In this document: piece by piece, positions 16,767 to 24,994 of the stretch | How positions within the stretch are numbered: the first letter of the stretch is position 1 | Layout: the number at the start of each line of letters is the position of its first letter | Origin: an uncultured Bacteroidota bacterium | Lineage (GTDB): Bacteria; Bacteroidota; Bacteroidia; Chitinophagales; Saprospiraceae | Assembly: GCA_937870795.1 (NCBI GenBank) | Contig: CALMWS010000409.1 | Coordinates: 1 to 44,516, forward strand | Reading direction: 5' to 3' | Length of the DNA stretch: 44,516 nucleotides | Notes under the pieces: generated by a model | The model's input: only the letters and a program-made list of their open reading frames with translations | Told to the model about the DNA's origin: nothing | The model's database searches: none | Made by a program: the position numbers and the translations under genes

Positions 16767-17528
16767 TTATTCTTTGATTTTGCCCTGTTTAAGGAGTGCC
16801 CTGAGGTCTTTGGGGATGTCTGCTTCAAAATGCATTTTTTCTCCTGTCACAGGATGGATTAAATCTAGCTTCCAGGCATGAAGTGTCAACCGGTTGATCA
16901 AAGGACGTTCACCCTCGGAAAATTTACCTGTTTTGTATTTCCGTCCCTTCCATTCTGATAAGAAAAATTCCGCCCTCCGACCATAAACGGGGTCTACAAA
17001 CAAGGGATGGCCAATGTGGGCCAGGTGCACCCTGATTTGATGCATTCTGCCTGTGTGCAGGGTAACCTCCACTTCAGAAAACCATTCATAACGATGAAGG
17101 GTGCGATAAGTGGTCAACGAGGGTTTCCCTTTTTTATAAACCTTCATGGTTCCGGGCCGGCTTTCAGACAAAGCCAGGGGTTCATCAATGCTTCCTTCAT
17201 CGGGCAAATTGCCATCTGCCAGTGCCAGATAAACTTTGTTGATGTCCCGATTTTCAAAAGCAAGGCTTAATAATCTGTGCGTCTCTGCATCTTTTGCAAA
17301 AACAACCAATCCACTGGTGTCTTTGTCCAGGCGGTGAATGGTAAAGATTTCGCCGTATTTTTTTCTGAGCAAACTCTGTAAATGGACTGATTCCTGCTGA
17401 AAGCGATCTGCCACCGTGAGCATGCCTGCCGCCTTATTGACAACTACCAGATGCTCGTCTTCGTATAAAATGTCTAGTGCCGCCAAATCAGGAAAATAAT
17501 TGGGTAAAGGTTTTCTTTTTGTTGACAA
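16767..17528 (-). CDS. RluA-family RNA pseudouridine synthase
   Basis: A 253-residue enzyme that isomerises uridine to pseudouridine in rRNA or tRNA. The family signature HRLDKDTSG is at 65-73, with catalytic Asp68. Further conserved pieces are LYEDEHLVVVNKAAGM (21-36) and VTLHTGRMHQIRVHLAHIGHPLFVD. There is no N-terminal S4 RNA-binding domain, so it resembles the shorter RluA/TruC-like members; the target base cannot be assigned. The only credible start is the ATG at 17528, which lies inside the preceding RibF-glycosyltransferase gene (41-nt overlap in another frame). This suggests translational coupling. Confidence 0.93.
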   Translation of the reverse strand: MSTKRKPLPNYFPDLAALDILYEDEHLVVVNKAAGMLTVADRFQQESVHLQSLLRKKYGEIFTIHRLDKDTSGLVVFAKDAETHRLLSLAFENRDINKVYLALADGNLPDEGSIDEPLALSESRPGTMKVYKKGKPSLTTYRTLHRYEWFSEVEVTLHTGRMHQIRVHLAHIGHPLFVDPVYGRRAEFFLSEWKGRKYKTGKFSEGERPLINRLTLHAWKLDLIHPVTGEKMHFEADIPKDLRALLKQGKIKE

Positions 17529-19476
17529 AGTATTGCCACACCAGGCTTACTTTGATCTTGCCCGTAGGATTGTTGCCGCCCCTGCCGTATTTTTTGCGCA
17601 GCAAACGGTTGCGTTCACGCTTGGTCATGGTGCCAATAAAATGGAGATAAACAGACAAGTGTGCCCTCAAAATGGCAAGGGTATGAGCAGCTTTGCCTCC
17701 AATCAAAAAATTGACCCCGGCAACTCCGTCTAAAACCAATCTTGCCAAAAATACGCCGGCTACTGCTGGTGAATTTTCATTTTTTAGCAGCGTATTGAGG
17801 TTGTTTCTGAAGTTGAGGAATGTTTTTCTGGGGTTGTCGTATTCAAGGGTACCTCCACCAAGGTGGTAAACTACACTGCCGGGATGTACCACAAACCGGT
17901 AGCCCGCTCTTTTTAACCTCCAGCAAAAATCTATTTCTTCCTGGTGCGCAAAAAAGTGCTTGTCGAAGCCACCAAATTTTTTGAACAAATCAGTGCGAAT
18001 GACCATAGCTGCACCACTGACCCAGAATACCTCACATTCATCATTGTACTGGCCGTTGTCATTTTCTACATGGTCAAAAATTCTTCCCCTGCAAAAAGGA
18101 TAGCCCAGCCGGTCCATGTAGCCACCGGATGCACCGGCATATTCAAACTGTTGTGGGTTTTCGAGTGAACAAATTTTGGGTTGGATACCAGCAATGGAAT
18201 CATCTGCCTCCATGACATCAATGAGTGCATCCAGCCAACCGGCTGTGACCTTTACATCGGAATTGAGAAAGACCGTGTATTTGCTGCTTATGTCTTTGTT
18301 GCCTTTGTTGTAACCTTCGGCGAATCCATAATTTTTACTCAATTCTACCAGATGGATCTCTGGAAACCACTCTTTGATGAAGGGTACAGACCCATCCGTG
18401 GAAGCATTGTCAATGACCCAGGTTTCCACATTATATTTTTGGCTACTTGTCTGGACTGATGGGAGATAAGCTTCTAAGTATTCTTCTCCGTTGTAATTGA
18501 GTATAGACACCGTGGCAATGCCGGCTTTCAATTCCTGATCTTTGTAAGATGTAAGTATCTGTCTTACATTAAGCAGGTCTGCATCCAGCTGTGTTTTCAA
18601 TGACTCCAGACTGTCGTATTTGGCATCTGCGCGCACGTAACTCACAAAACTGATGCCTATGATTTCTTCGTATATATTGTCATTGAAATCAAAGATATTG
18701 ACTTCGATGGTCTGTTGTCCTTTTTCGGTCACAGTGGGTCGGTTGCCTATGTAGAGCATACCGCCAAAACGGGCGGAACCAATGGTAATATAGCAGGCAT
18801 AAATACCGGGTGGAGGTATGAGCTTAGCCTTGGATTCTATTTGAATGTTGGCAGTAGGGTAACCGATTGTTTTTCCAATGCCATCTCCTTTTACCACTTT
18901 GCCGGTAAGAAAATAGGGGGTGCCTAATAAGGCATTGGCAGTTCGCAAATCACCATTCACCAGCGCTTTTCGAATGTTGGTTGACGAGATATCCATCTCA
19001 TCGAGTTCCTGTTTTTCGATTTCAACCAGTTTGAAGTACCCTTCTTTTTCGTACATGCGCAGCATGTGAAAATCTCCCTGTCGGGCGAGGCCAAACTTAT
19101 GGTCGTAGCCTACCACCAGATACTGAGCTTTGAGCTGTTCTATCAGAAATTTTTCCACATACTCTCTTGCTGAAAGTTGGGCGAATTCCACGGTAAAAGG
19201 AACAATGATGAGGTTTCTTACGCCACACTGCCTCAACAATTCAATTTTTTCGGTTGTGGTCGTCAACAGTTGCAAACTCTTATCGTTGGGAAATACTACG
19301 GATCTGGGGTGAGGGTCGAAGGTAACCACTACGGCCTCTCCTTCTATTTCATCGGCCAATTGATGAATGCGATGAATAAGTCTTTTATGCGCCTGATGTA
19401 CCCCATCAAATGATCCGATGGTCACCACAGCGTTCTTAAAGTTTGGCAAAAATTTTAAATCCCGATAAATGTTCAT
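17488..19476 (-). CDS. ribF: RibF (riboflavin kinase/FMN adenylyltransferase) fused to a family 2 glycosyltransferase
   Basis: One uninterrupted 662-residue frame with two complete proteins in series. Residues 1-about 312 are bifunctional RibF: the FAD synthetase part has TIGSFDGVHQAHKRLI and TFDPHP, and the riboflavin kinase part has GKVVKGDGIGKTIGYPTANI. Together they make FMN and FAD from riboflavin. Residues about 316-662 are a WbbL/rhamnosyltransferase-like GT2: VSILNYNGEEYLEAYLPS, VIDNASTDGS, FLNSDVKV (DxD-like) and HQEEIDFCWRLKRAGY. The linker is only about 8 residues. No stop codon or ATG lies at the junction; a TTG at 18529-18531 (residue 316) could be a separate GT start. The ATG at 19476 is chosen because RibF homology starts there and a promoter element lies 20 nt upstream; the 82-residue N-terminal extension to 19722 is not RibF-like. 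Confidence 0.9.
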   Translation of the reverse strand: MNIYRDLKFLPNFKNAVVTIGSFDGVHQAHKRLIHRIHQLADEIEGEAVVVTFDPHPRSVVFPNDKSLQLLTTTTEKIELLRQCGVRNLIIVPFTVEFAQLSAREYVEKFLIEQLKAQYLVVGYDHKFGLARQGDFHMLRMYEKEGYFKLVEIEKQELDEMDISSTNIRKALVNGDLRTANALLGTPYFLTGKVVKGDGIGKTIGYPTANIQIESKAKLIPPPGIYACYITIGSARFGGMLYIGNRPTVTEKGQQTIEVNIFDFNDNIYEEIIGISFVSYVRADAKYDSLESLKTQLDADLLNVRQILTSYKDQELKAGIATVSILNYNGEEYLEAYLPSVQTSSQKYNVETWVIDNASTDGSVPFIKEWFPEIHLVELSKNYGFAEGYNKGNKDISSKYTVFLNSDVKVTAGWLDALIDVMEADDSIAGIQPKICSLENPQQFEYAGASGGYMDRLGYPFCRGRIFDHVENDNGQYNDECEVFWVSGAAMVIRTDLFKKFGGFDKHFFAHQEEIDFCWRLKRAGYRFVVHPGSVVYHLGGGTLEYDNPRKTFLNFRNNLNTLLKNENSPAVAGVFLARLVLDGVAGVNFLIGGKAAHTLAILRAHLSVYLHFIGTMTKRERNRLLRKKYGRGGNNPTGKIKVSLVWQYFVNKKKTFTQLFS

Positions 19477-19496
19477 GCAAATGCCTGTACTAGCCG

Positions 19497-19504
19497 CAAA
19501 TATA
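19497..19504 (-). promoter_or_regulatory. -7 promoter element TATATTTG of the ribF operon
   Basis: Exact TAnnTTTG match on the minus strand, 20 nt before the ribF ATG. It supports the start at 19476. Confidence 0.55.
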
Positions 19505-19532
19505 ATGATTCTGTGTATTTGAACATAAAAAT

Positions 19533-19560
19533 GACCACATTGTTGTGACACAACTTGGTC
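19533..19560. promoter_or_regulatory. Interrupted palindrome between divergent ribF and lytS-like genes
   Basis: The core GTTGTG-A-CACAAC (19542-19554) is a perfect inverted repeat. It is flanked by a second complementary pair, GACCA (19533-19537) and TGGTC (19556-19560). It lies upstream of both promoter elements, where an operator would sit. No regulator can be assigned. Confidence 0.35.
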
Positions 19561-19634
19561 GATTATTGAACGTGGTTCTAGTGTTAAATTGATGCATTTA
19601 TCTAAAGAATTGGCGTATTTAGCTCCACTTACCC

Positions 19635-19642
19635 TAAATTTG
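19635..19642 (+). promoter_or_regulatory. -7 promoter element TAAATTTG of the LytS/LytR-type operon
   Basis: Exact TAnnTTTG match, with a TTG at 19610-19612 spaced 22 nt upstream as a possible -33 element. It ends 8 nt before the TTG start at 19651. Confidence 0.55.
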
Positions 19643-19650
19643 AAAAAAAA

Positions 19651-20712
19651 TTGAGCTTGGCAGTAAGCGTTGCAGGTAAAGTAGCGGTCAAAAAATTGAG
19701 TAAGGCCAACATCAGCTATCAAATGGTGTTCTGGATCTCACTCGCGCTTATTGCATCATTGATGACCGACACCAACCAGCCTTTTTTAATAGATTTTGGG
19801 CTCGAATTAATGGTCATTTCGTTTTATGCCATTATTGTTTATTTCAACTATTATTACCTTTTTCCGATCTATGTAAAACAAAAAAAACTCAGCATGCACC
19901 TGCTTTGGCTGATGGTAGCCTCGGCACTGCTTACCCCAATCCGTACATTAGCGCTGGTTTTTGTGACTCCTGCTGATATTATTGGCTTTTCTTTTATTCA
20001 GAACCAGTACTACGTGTTTTTGTCAACATTTTTTGTGGCAGCTTCTTCGTCGATCTATTTTATTTTGACCGATTGGATGAAGGGGCAGAATGATAAACAG
20101 GAGTTAGCCAACCAAACCCTGCAGTCTGAATTGAAATTCCTTAAGTCTCAAATCAACCCTCATTTTTTGTTCAATACACTCAATAGTTTGTATGCACTTA
20201 CTTTGAAGAAGTCGGACCTTGCACCCGAGATCGTGTTGAAATTGTCGGAAATGATGCGGTATATGCTTTATGAATGCAATGAGAAATATGTGCCGCTTGA
20301 CAAAGAAGTGAACTACGTTATCAATTACCTGGATCTTGAAAAATTGAGGCACGGTAAAAAAATCAACATTAAGTTTGTCCAGACAGGTGAAATCAGGAAC
20401 CAGCAAATTGCACCTTTACTTTTCATACCCTTTATAGAAAACTGTTTTAAGCATGGGGTAAGCCACCAAATTGCGGAAGCTTATGTAGACATCAACATAG
20501 ATGTGCAGGCCCAAAATGTAAAAGTTGAGATTGAAAACAGCAAACACGCTGTTATGCCGGGTGTACATCAAAAGAAAAGTGGAGGTATTGGCCTGGTAAA
20601 TGTTAGGAGAAGACTCGACCTGTTGTATCCGGAAGCATATCAATTACAAATAACTGATACACCCACTGCATATAAAATCACTTTATTATTAAAACTCTCA
20701 CAACAGAACTAA
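19651..20712 (+). CDS. LytS-type sensor histidine kinase
   Basis: A 353-residue membrane histidine kinase of the His_kinase (LytS/YehU) family. Four membrane segments fall in about 25-140. The phosphoacceptor region QINPHFLFNTLNSL places the phosphorylated His at 171, and the ATPase part has LLFIPFIENCFKHGV (N box) and KKSGGIGLVNVRRRLDLLYP (G box). It should phosphorylate the LytTR regulator encoded 7 nt downstream. The start is uncertain. TTG at 19651 gives a basic cytoplasmic tail before TM1 but would leave almost no leader from the promoter at 19635. ATG at 19723 gives a protein starting at TM1 and an 80-nt spacing. Confidence 0.92.
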   Translation: MSLAVSVAGKVAVKKLSKANISYQMVFWISLALIASLMTDTNQPFLIDFGLELMVISFYAIIVYFNYYYLFPIYVKQKKLSMHLLWLMVASALLTPIRTLALVFVTPADIIGFSFIQNQYYVFLSTFFVAASSSIYFILTDWMKGQNDKQELANQTLQSELKFLKSQINPHFLFNTLNSLYALTLKKSDLAPEIVLKLSEMMRYMLYECNEKYVPLDKEVNYVINYLDLEKLRHGKKINIKFVQTGEIRNQQIAPLLFIPFIENCFKHGVSHQIAEAYVDINIDVQAQNVKVEIENSKHAVMPGVHQKKSGGIGLVNVRRRLDLLYPEAYQLQITDTPTAYKITLLLKLSQQN

Positions 20713-20719
20713 AACCATC

Positions 20720-21436
20720 ATGATTAAAACCATCATTGTTGACGACGAACCTCTTGCACTTGATATACTCGAGGCCTTTGTATCCAAAATGCCCAATTTG
20801 CAGTTGGTAGCCAAATGTGAAAATGCATTTGAAGCCAATGAAGTATTGCAAAATCAAAAGGTAGATTTGATGTTTCTCGATATCCAGATGCCACAGCTTA
20901 ATGGCGTTGATTTTGTCAAATCACTTGCCAATCCGCCTTGTGTGGTTTTTACAACAGCCTATCCGGAATTTGCGGTTGAAGGTTTTGAACTCAATGCCGT
21001 TGACTACCTGGTAAAACCTGTGTCGATGGAGCGATTTATGAAAGCCGTAAATAAGGTGGCTGAAAAGGTAGCCGCCAAACAGGAGGTTGAAGAGCCTGCA
21101 TCTACTGACCAATTCTTTTTTGTCAAAGCAGATAAAAAGCTGGTTAAAATTAATTTTGATGACATTGTTTACATTGAAGGACTAAAGGACTATGTTATTA
21201 TTAAAAATGAGACCAATCGTGTGATTACCCTGCAGACCATGAAGTCACTCGAAGACAAATTGCCACCGCAGACCTTTAGAAGGATCCATCGTTCGTTTAT
21301 AGTAAATATGAATAAGATCCAGGCCCTGGATGGCAGTGTGGTGGAAGTAATGGAAAAGGGACAGGTCAAACACCTGCCTATAGGAAAAAATTACCGAGAC
21401 GAATTGCTGGAATTAATCAACGGGCGTAAAATATAA
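20720..21436 (+). CDS. LytTR-family response regulator
   Basis: A 238-residue response regulator. The receiver domain (1-about 118) has the acidic pair DDE (8-10), the phosphoacceptor Asp54 in MFLDIQMP, Thr in VVFTTAYPEFAV and Lys in YLVKPV. The C-terminal LytTR DNA-binding domain (about 132-238) has FFVKADKKLVKINFDDIVYIEGLKDYVII and FRRIHRSFIVNMNKI. It lies 7 nt after the kinase gene, forming a standard two-component pair. Targets are unknown. Its stop is only 4 nt from the stop of the convergent LamG/CHU_C gene. Confidence 0.96.
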   Translation: MIKTIIVDDEPLALDILEAFVSKMPNLQLVAKCENAFEANEVLQNQKVDLMFLDIQMPQLNGVDFVKSLANPPCVVFTTAYPEFAVEGFELNAVDYLVKPVSMERFMKAVNKVAEKVAAKQEVEEPASTDQFFFVKADKKLVKINFDDIVYIEGLKDYVIIKNETNRVITLQTMKSLEDKLPPQTFRRIHRSFIVNMNKIQALDGSVVEVMEKGQVKHLPIGKNYRDELLELINGRKI

Positions 21437-21440
21437 CGGC

Positions 21441-22628
21441 TTATTTCATGAGCACAAAGCTACCCAACTTGTTGAAAGCATTGCCCCTGCATTGGTATGC
21501 AATGCGGTAAACATAGGTAGCGGGCTCACAACTTTTGCCTTTGTAGCTGCCATCCCAGCCCTCATCTTTTTGCGTGGTTGTAAAGAGCAGCTCGCCCCAT
21601 CGATCCAGTATGTCGAAACTTTTCATGTTTTCAATGATAAAATCATTGGAAATTTCATAAATGTCATTGACCCCATCCCCATTGGGAGTAAAAGCGCCGG
21701 GTAGCAACAAATTGGCACATTCTAACGAATCCTTATTGACCACAAATACGGTAACCGTATTCACGGATTCACATCCTTTATCTGAAGATCTGACGGTATA
21801 GGTGGTGGTCATTTGCGGAGTAGCTTCAACACTGGCGTTGTTGGGGTTGTCAAGAGAAGTGGTAGGTGTCCATGAAAAGTTATTGGCACATGATTTTCCA
21901 TAATTGAGTAATGCAGCATCTCCCTGATATATGGTAGTATCTCCGGATATCAACCGATCGGGATAAAGGAAATTTTGAACCAGTTCCCTTTCTGAAAGTG
22001 CACGTGTATATATTTTAATTTCATCCAGCCTGCCTTTGAATCTTTCATCTGATGAAGCAAGGCAAGGACTGTTGGCAAACGCTACCCTTGCCGAACGGGC
22101 GAAAGGTATGTTTTGAGAGGTAATGACCCTGCCTACCTCTTCGTTGTTGACATAAAGAAAATAATTCAAGCCTGATTTTACGATGGTCATTCTATTCCAA
22201 CACTCAGAGGGGTAGGGGTGTCGGATGTTATAATAGTCTCCATTGATGTTGTAAAATTCCAAAAACAATTCATTGGTAGTCAAGAGGTGCTTCAATGTGA
22301 TCAGCGAATCGAGGCCGCATTGATTGCCAATGCTTAGGATGTCAATGAGGCCCTTGCCCGTATTGTCACTGTCCATGTAAAAATCAATGGTAAAATCTCG
22401 TTCCAGAAAACGAACCAGGGTATCGGGAAAAACGATGCCATCATCAATACCATCAAAGTACATGCTTTGGTTTTCAAGTCCACATTCACAAGCCGGGTTA
22501 CCCAAAACAGTGCCGCTGCCCAATTCGGTGAGCAAATCACAGTTGTCGAATCCTGCTGTTACCAATTGGCCAAATCCTTTGGTAAATGGAAATACCAGGA
22601 TCAGAAGTAGAAAACAAATCAGCCTCAT
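21441..22628 (-). CDS. Secreted LamG-domain protein with gliding-type (CHU_C, T9SS type B) C-terminal domain
   Basis: A 395-residue exported protein. Signal peptide at 1-20; a concanavalin/LamG-like domain about 40-215 (SMYFDGIDDGIVFPDTLVRF, FKGRLDEIKIYTRALSERELVQNF); an Ig/PKD-like domain about 225-300 (SWTPTTSLDNPNNASVEA, TTTYTVRSSDKGC); and a CHU_C domain about 308-395 (PGAFTPNGDGVNDIYEI, FDILDRWGELLF, GWDGSYKGK, YVYRI). CHU_C is the type B cargo signal of the type IX secretion system, so the protein should reach the cell surface. The LamG domain suggests glycan or protein binding. The ATG overlaps the ybaB stop (ATGA), showing translational coupling. Confidence 0.93.
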   Translation of the reverse strand: MRLICFLLLILVFPFTKGFGQLVTAGFDNCDLLTELGSGTVLGNPACECGLENQSMYFDGIDDGIVFPDTLVRFLERDFTIDFYMDSDNTGKGLIDILSIGNQCGLDSLITLKHLLTTNELFLEFYNINGDYYNIRHPYPSECWNRMTIVKSGLNYFLYVNNEEVGRVITSQNIPFARSARVAFANSPCLASSDERFKGRLDEIKIYTRALSERELVQNFLYPDRLISGDTTIYQGDAALLNYGKSCANNFSWTPTTSLDNPNNASVEATPQMTTTYTVRSSDKGCESVNTVTVFVVNKDSLECANLLLPGAFTPNGDGVNDIYEISNDFIIENMKSFDILDRWGELLFTTTQKDEGWDGSYKGKSCEPATYVYRIAYQCRGNAFNKLGSFVLMK

Positions 22629-22927
22629 TTGCCAAACAGGTTGCTGAGACCCGGCAATAAATCTTCCATCATCTTGGTACTAACCTGCTGTTCAGCCTTT
22701 GCTATGGCCATTAGCGCTCTGTTGAGTACCACGGTGAGGCTGTCTTCAAGGCGCTCTTTTTCTTGAGGGCTCAATAAGGATTCTGAGATCGAGATATTTG
22801 TAATCTCTCTGTTGCCAGTTGCTTCAACAACAATACCGTCCAGTTCTTCTTTAATTTGAACCTTGTTTAAGGCCTCGGCCATCTGTTTTTGCATGGCTTC
22901 AGAGTTGCCCAGCAGATCGTCAATCAT
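22625..22927 (-). CDS. YbaB/EbfC-family nucleoid-associated protein
   Basis: A 100-residue DNA-binding protein of the YbaB/EbfC family. The helical start (AMQKQMAEALNKVQI), the strand pair DGIVVEATGNREITNISI, the short SLLSPQEKERLEDSL and the C-terminal helix (ALMAIAKAEQQVSTKMMEDLLPGL) match the family fold. Members bind DNA as dimers and often sit beside recR/dnaX. Here it is instead sandwiched between two envelope genes: 7 nt after a lipoprotein gene and overlapping the CHU_C gene by 4 nt. Confidence 0.93.
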   Translation of the reverse strand: MIDDLLGNSEAMQKQMAEALNKVQIKEELDGIVVEATGNREITNISISESLLSPQEKERLEDSLTVVLNRALMAIAKAEQQVSTKMMEDLLPGLSNLFGK

Positions 22928-22934
22928 TGTCCGA

Positions 22935-23807
22935 TTATTTTATTTTTGAAGAAAAATTTTTCATGATTTCCCGGCCGATTTTAGCAGCCAATTGTTTTTG
23001 GGCAGCTTCATCATGGTAAGTATTAAATGCCAACAGGAATACGTATTGATCTTTTATTTTCCAGTGGTATTTTCCTGCTTCATATGAATAACAGCCACCA
23101 TCGCCGAGCTCATTCCAGGGACCAAATTTAAGTACTTTGTTTTCATAAGGCACCTGTTCGCCATCGGCAATTTTGCCTTTGATCACCATATCCGGATAAT
23201 CTGGTATTTCTGAAGGGAACGGATTGGTCATGATTTGCAGCATGATGCCACCGTTGGGTTTTTTGGGATCTTCAAATTTGAAAAAGCACGACTTTTCTGC
23301 CGGTCTCGGTTTCATAGTGCCATTTTTAATTTCCGGGGCAGAGCGAAGCCCGAAGGTGGAATTCAGAAAAGAAACCGGTATCAGTGTACAGGGATCAGGG
23401 ATGGGAAGTTGTGACGCGCCTTTGCCATAGTTTGGATCATCCGGTATAATGGTGGAGTATTCTTCGCTTTTTCGCGATTCACCATACACAGGTTTATCTG
23501 AATAAGGAGTGGAACTTGTGGATGGAGGTGTAGTAAAGCCTGGAGCTGTTTTAGTGGTGGTGGTGGTCACGCTGCCATCCGTAGAAGTTGTAGTAATGGT
23601 GCCATCAGCGGCTACTTTGGAAACGGAACCGTCTTGATTTACGCGGGTGAAGCTGCCATCACCATGGTCTATGATCTGTTCTTGGGTACCTCCGGTTGCA
23701 GGCGCTTCTGCAGCAGCAGTTTTTTCAGTTTCTGCCGGAGCGGTTGTTTCGTTTTTGCAAGCTACAAAAAAGACGAGGCCAATGGTGAAAATCAGTAATT
23801 TATGCAT
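22935..23807 (-). CDS. Lipoprotein with DGS/DGT repeats and a Cys-containing C-terminal domain
   Basis: A 290-residue lipoprotein from the ATG at 23807. The leader ends in FFVACKN, with an anchor Cys at about residue 17. A Thr/Ala/Pro-rich spacer follows, then four diverged units of about ten residues: GDGSFTRVNQ, DGSVSKVAA, DGTITTTST, DGSVTTTTT. The folded C-terminal part (about 140-290) begins DPCTLIPVSFLN and has EKSCFFKFED. This spacing recalls DUF3558-like lipoproteins, but only loosely. A start at 23837 would add ten residues ahead of the signal and lie too near the promoter at 23835-23842. It is first in an operon with ybaB and the CHU_C gene. Confidence 0.8.
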   Translation of the reverse strand: MHKLLIFTIGLVFFVACKNETTAPAETEKTAAAEAPATGGTQEQIIDHGDGSFTRVNQDGSVSKVAADGTITTTSTDGSVTTTTTKTAPGFTTPPSTSSTPYSDKPVYGESRKSEEYSTIIPDDPNYGKGASQLPIPDPCTLIPVSFLNSTFGLRSAPEIKNGTMKPRPAEKSCFFKFEDPKKPNGGIMLQIMTNPFPSEIPDYPDMVIKGKIADGEQVPYENKVLKFGPWNELGDGGCYSYEAGKYHWKIKDQYVFLLAFNTYHDEAAQKQLAAKIGREIMKNFSSKIK

Positions 23808-23834
23808 GTTAAAATAAATGGTTAATTGCGGCGA

Positions 23835-23842
23835 CAAAGGTA
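23835..23842 (-). promoter_or_regulatory. -7 promoter element TACCTTTG
   Basis: Exact TAnnTTTG match on the minus strand, 27 nt before the ATG at 23807. It overlaps the longer alternative start at 23837, which argues against that start. The divergent gene at 23911 has a near match, CATCTTTG (23887-23894). Confidence 0.55.
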
Positions 23843-23910
23843 GCTATTTGAAGGGTTAAATTTTAACTATATTTCAAAAATTAACGCATCTTTGCGATAT
23901 AATCGTATAA

Positions 23911-24504
23911 ATGTTAAGGGAATTCAAACTTTTTGCGGCTGGTCTGATGGTGTGTTTTTTCTTCCAAATTCGAGCTCAAAACTTTTTTGGTTCAGTTACA
24001 TTGGGTATAAACGCCTCCCAGATCAATGGTGATAATGCCGCCGGCTACAATAAAGCCGGGTTGACAGGTGGTTTTAAAATTGACTACCCTGTTTCTCCTT
24101 CCGTAGATATTTCAGCCGAGTTGCTTTACAGCGGCAGAGGCAGCAGGGACAACAGGCAAAACATCAGAATCAATCTGGATTACATTGAAATGCCCCTGGT
24201 GGTCTCATTTCGCGATTGGTACATTGAAAAAGGGGATTACGACAAAGTGCGGGTTGATGGAGGCCTTTCGTATGGTTATCTATTCAGAGCCAGTTCCAAT
24301 GAAAATACCTTGGGTCCTTTTGTAGACCAACTTAAGAAGCACGATATGAGTATGATCATTGGTGCAGCTTATATGTTCACACCAAAATGGGGTGTGAGTC
24401 TGAGGTATACCAGGTCCTTGTTTAAAATGTTGTCTAACAAAGACTTTGAGCAAGGTGGGCTATTGGGCTATTTTGTTACATTAAGAGGAGAATATCATTT
24501 TTAA
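23911..24504 (+). CDS. PorT-family outer-membrane beta-barrel protein
   Basis: A 197-residue outer-membrane protein. The signal peptide runs to about residue 22 (FFFQIRAQN). The rest follows the PorT/OMP_b-brl_2 layout: GSVTLGINASQINGDN, YNKAGLTGGFKIDYPVS, ISAELLYSGRGSR, LDYIEMPLVVSF, and a final strand FVTLRGEYHF ending in Phe, as outer-membrane insertion requires. PorT itself belongs to the type IX secretion machinery, but this family is large and most members are uncharacterised, so I do not assign T9SS function. It is the first gene of a tight three-gene operon. Confidence 0.87.
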   Translation: MLREFKLFAAGLMVCFFFQIRAQNFFGSVTLGINASQINGDNAAGYNKAGLTGGFKIDYPVSPSVDISAELLYSGRGSRDNRQNIRINLDYIEMPLVVSFRDWYIEKGDYDKVRVDGGLSYGYLFRASSNENTLGPFVDQLKKHDMSMIIGAAYMFTPKWGVSLRYTRSLFKMLSNKDFEQGGLLGYFVTLRGEYHF

Positions 24505-24507
24505 AAT

Positions 24508-24987
24508 ATGCAAAAGAAATCACTTTTATTGCTTTTGATAGCAACAGTTATATGCCTTATTTTGGCATCGTGTAAGCAAGGAGAACAAGTTCAAAACAAT
24601 GGGGTAGCCGAGAAAGCTGCATTGCAGGCATTGCCAAAAGAAATGATCGACAAAATGTACGCCGAGGTAGATTACATTGATTATTTGTGGCATGACCTGC
24701 CATTTAGTTTAAGTCAGGAGGAAAAAGAAAGTATCAACACCAACATTTCATTTATATCAGATCAGGCCATGGAAGTCATTCCGGCTTCTTGTAAGCCCAT
24801 TGGCAGAAAGGTGTACAACATCAAAGGCAATACATATTTAACTGCTGATGTTTATTTCACTCCTTCATGCCAGTTTTATGTATTTCTGGATGGAGAAAAA
24901 CCTATATACGCAAGTAAAATGACGGCACAGGGTGTAACCTTTTATACGCAGGTCATTCAGAGCCAGTCGCAAAAGGGAACACAATAA
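24508..24987 (+). CDS. Lipoprotein of unknown function
   Basis: A 159-residue lipoprotein. The long hydrophobic leader ends in LILASCKQ (anchor Cys at about 22). The body has an acidic/aromatic stretch (YAEVDYIDYLWHDLPFSLSQ) and two further cysteines (IPASCKPIG, FTPSCQFYVF) that could form a disulfide. I do not recognise the family. It starts 3 nt after the stop of the PorT-like gene and ends 7 nt before ppx, so the three genes are surely cotranscribed. Confidence 0.75.
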   Translation: MQKKSLLLLLIATVICLILASCKQGEQVQNNGVAEKAALQALPKEMIDKMYAEVDYIDYLWHDLPFSLSQEEKESINTNISFISDQAMEVIPASCKPIGRKVYNIKGNTYLTADVYFTPSCQFYVFLDGEKPIYASKMTAQGVTFYTQVIQSQSQKGTQ

Positions 24988-24994
24988 AATTTGA

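Noticed and set aside
19542-19554. Palindrome considered as a terminator for the ribF or kinase operon
   Set aside because: It lies upstream of both genes and has no T tract on either strand.
19477-19722. N-terminal extension of the RibF-GT2 frame
   Set aside because: The extra 82 residues are not RibF-like and would cross the promoter element, the palindrome and the start of the divergent kinase.
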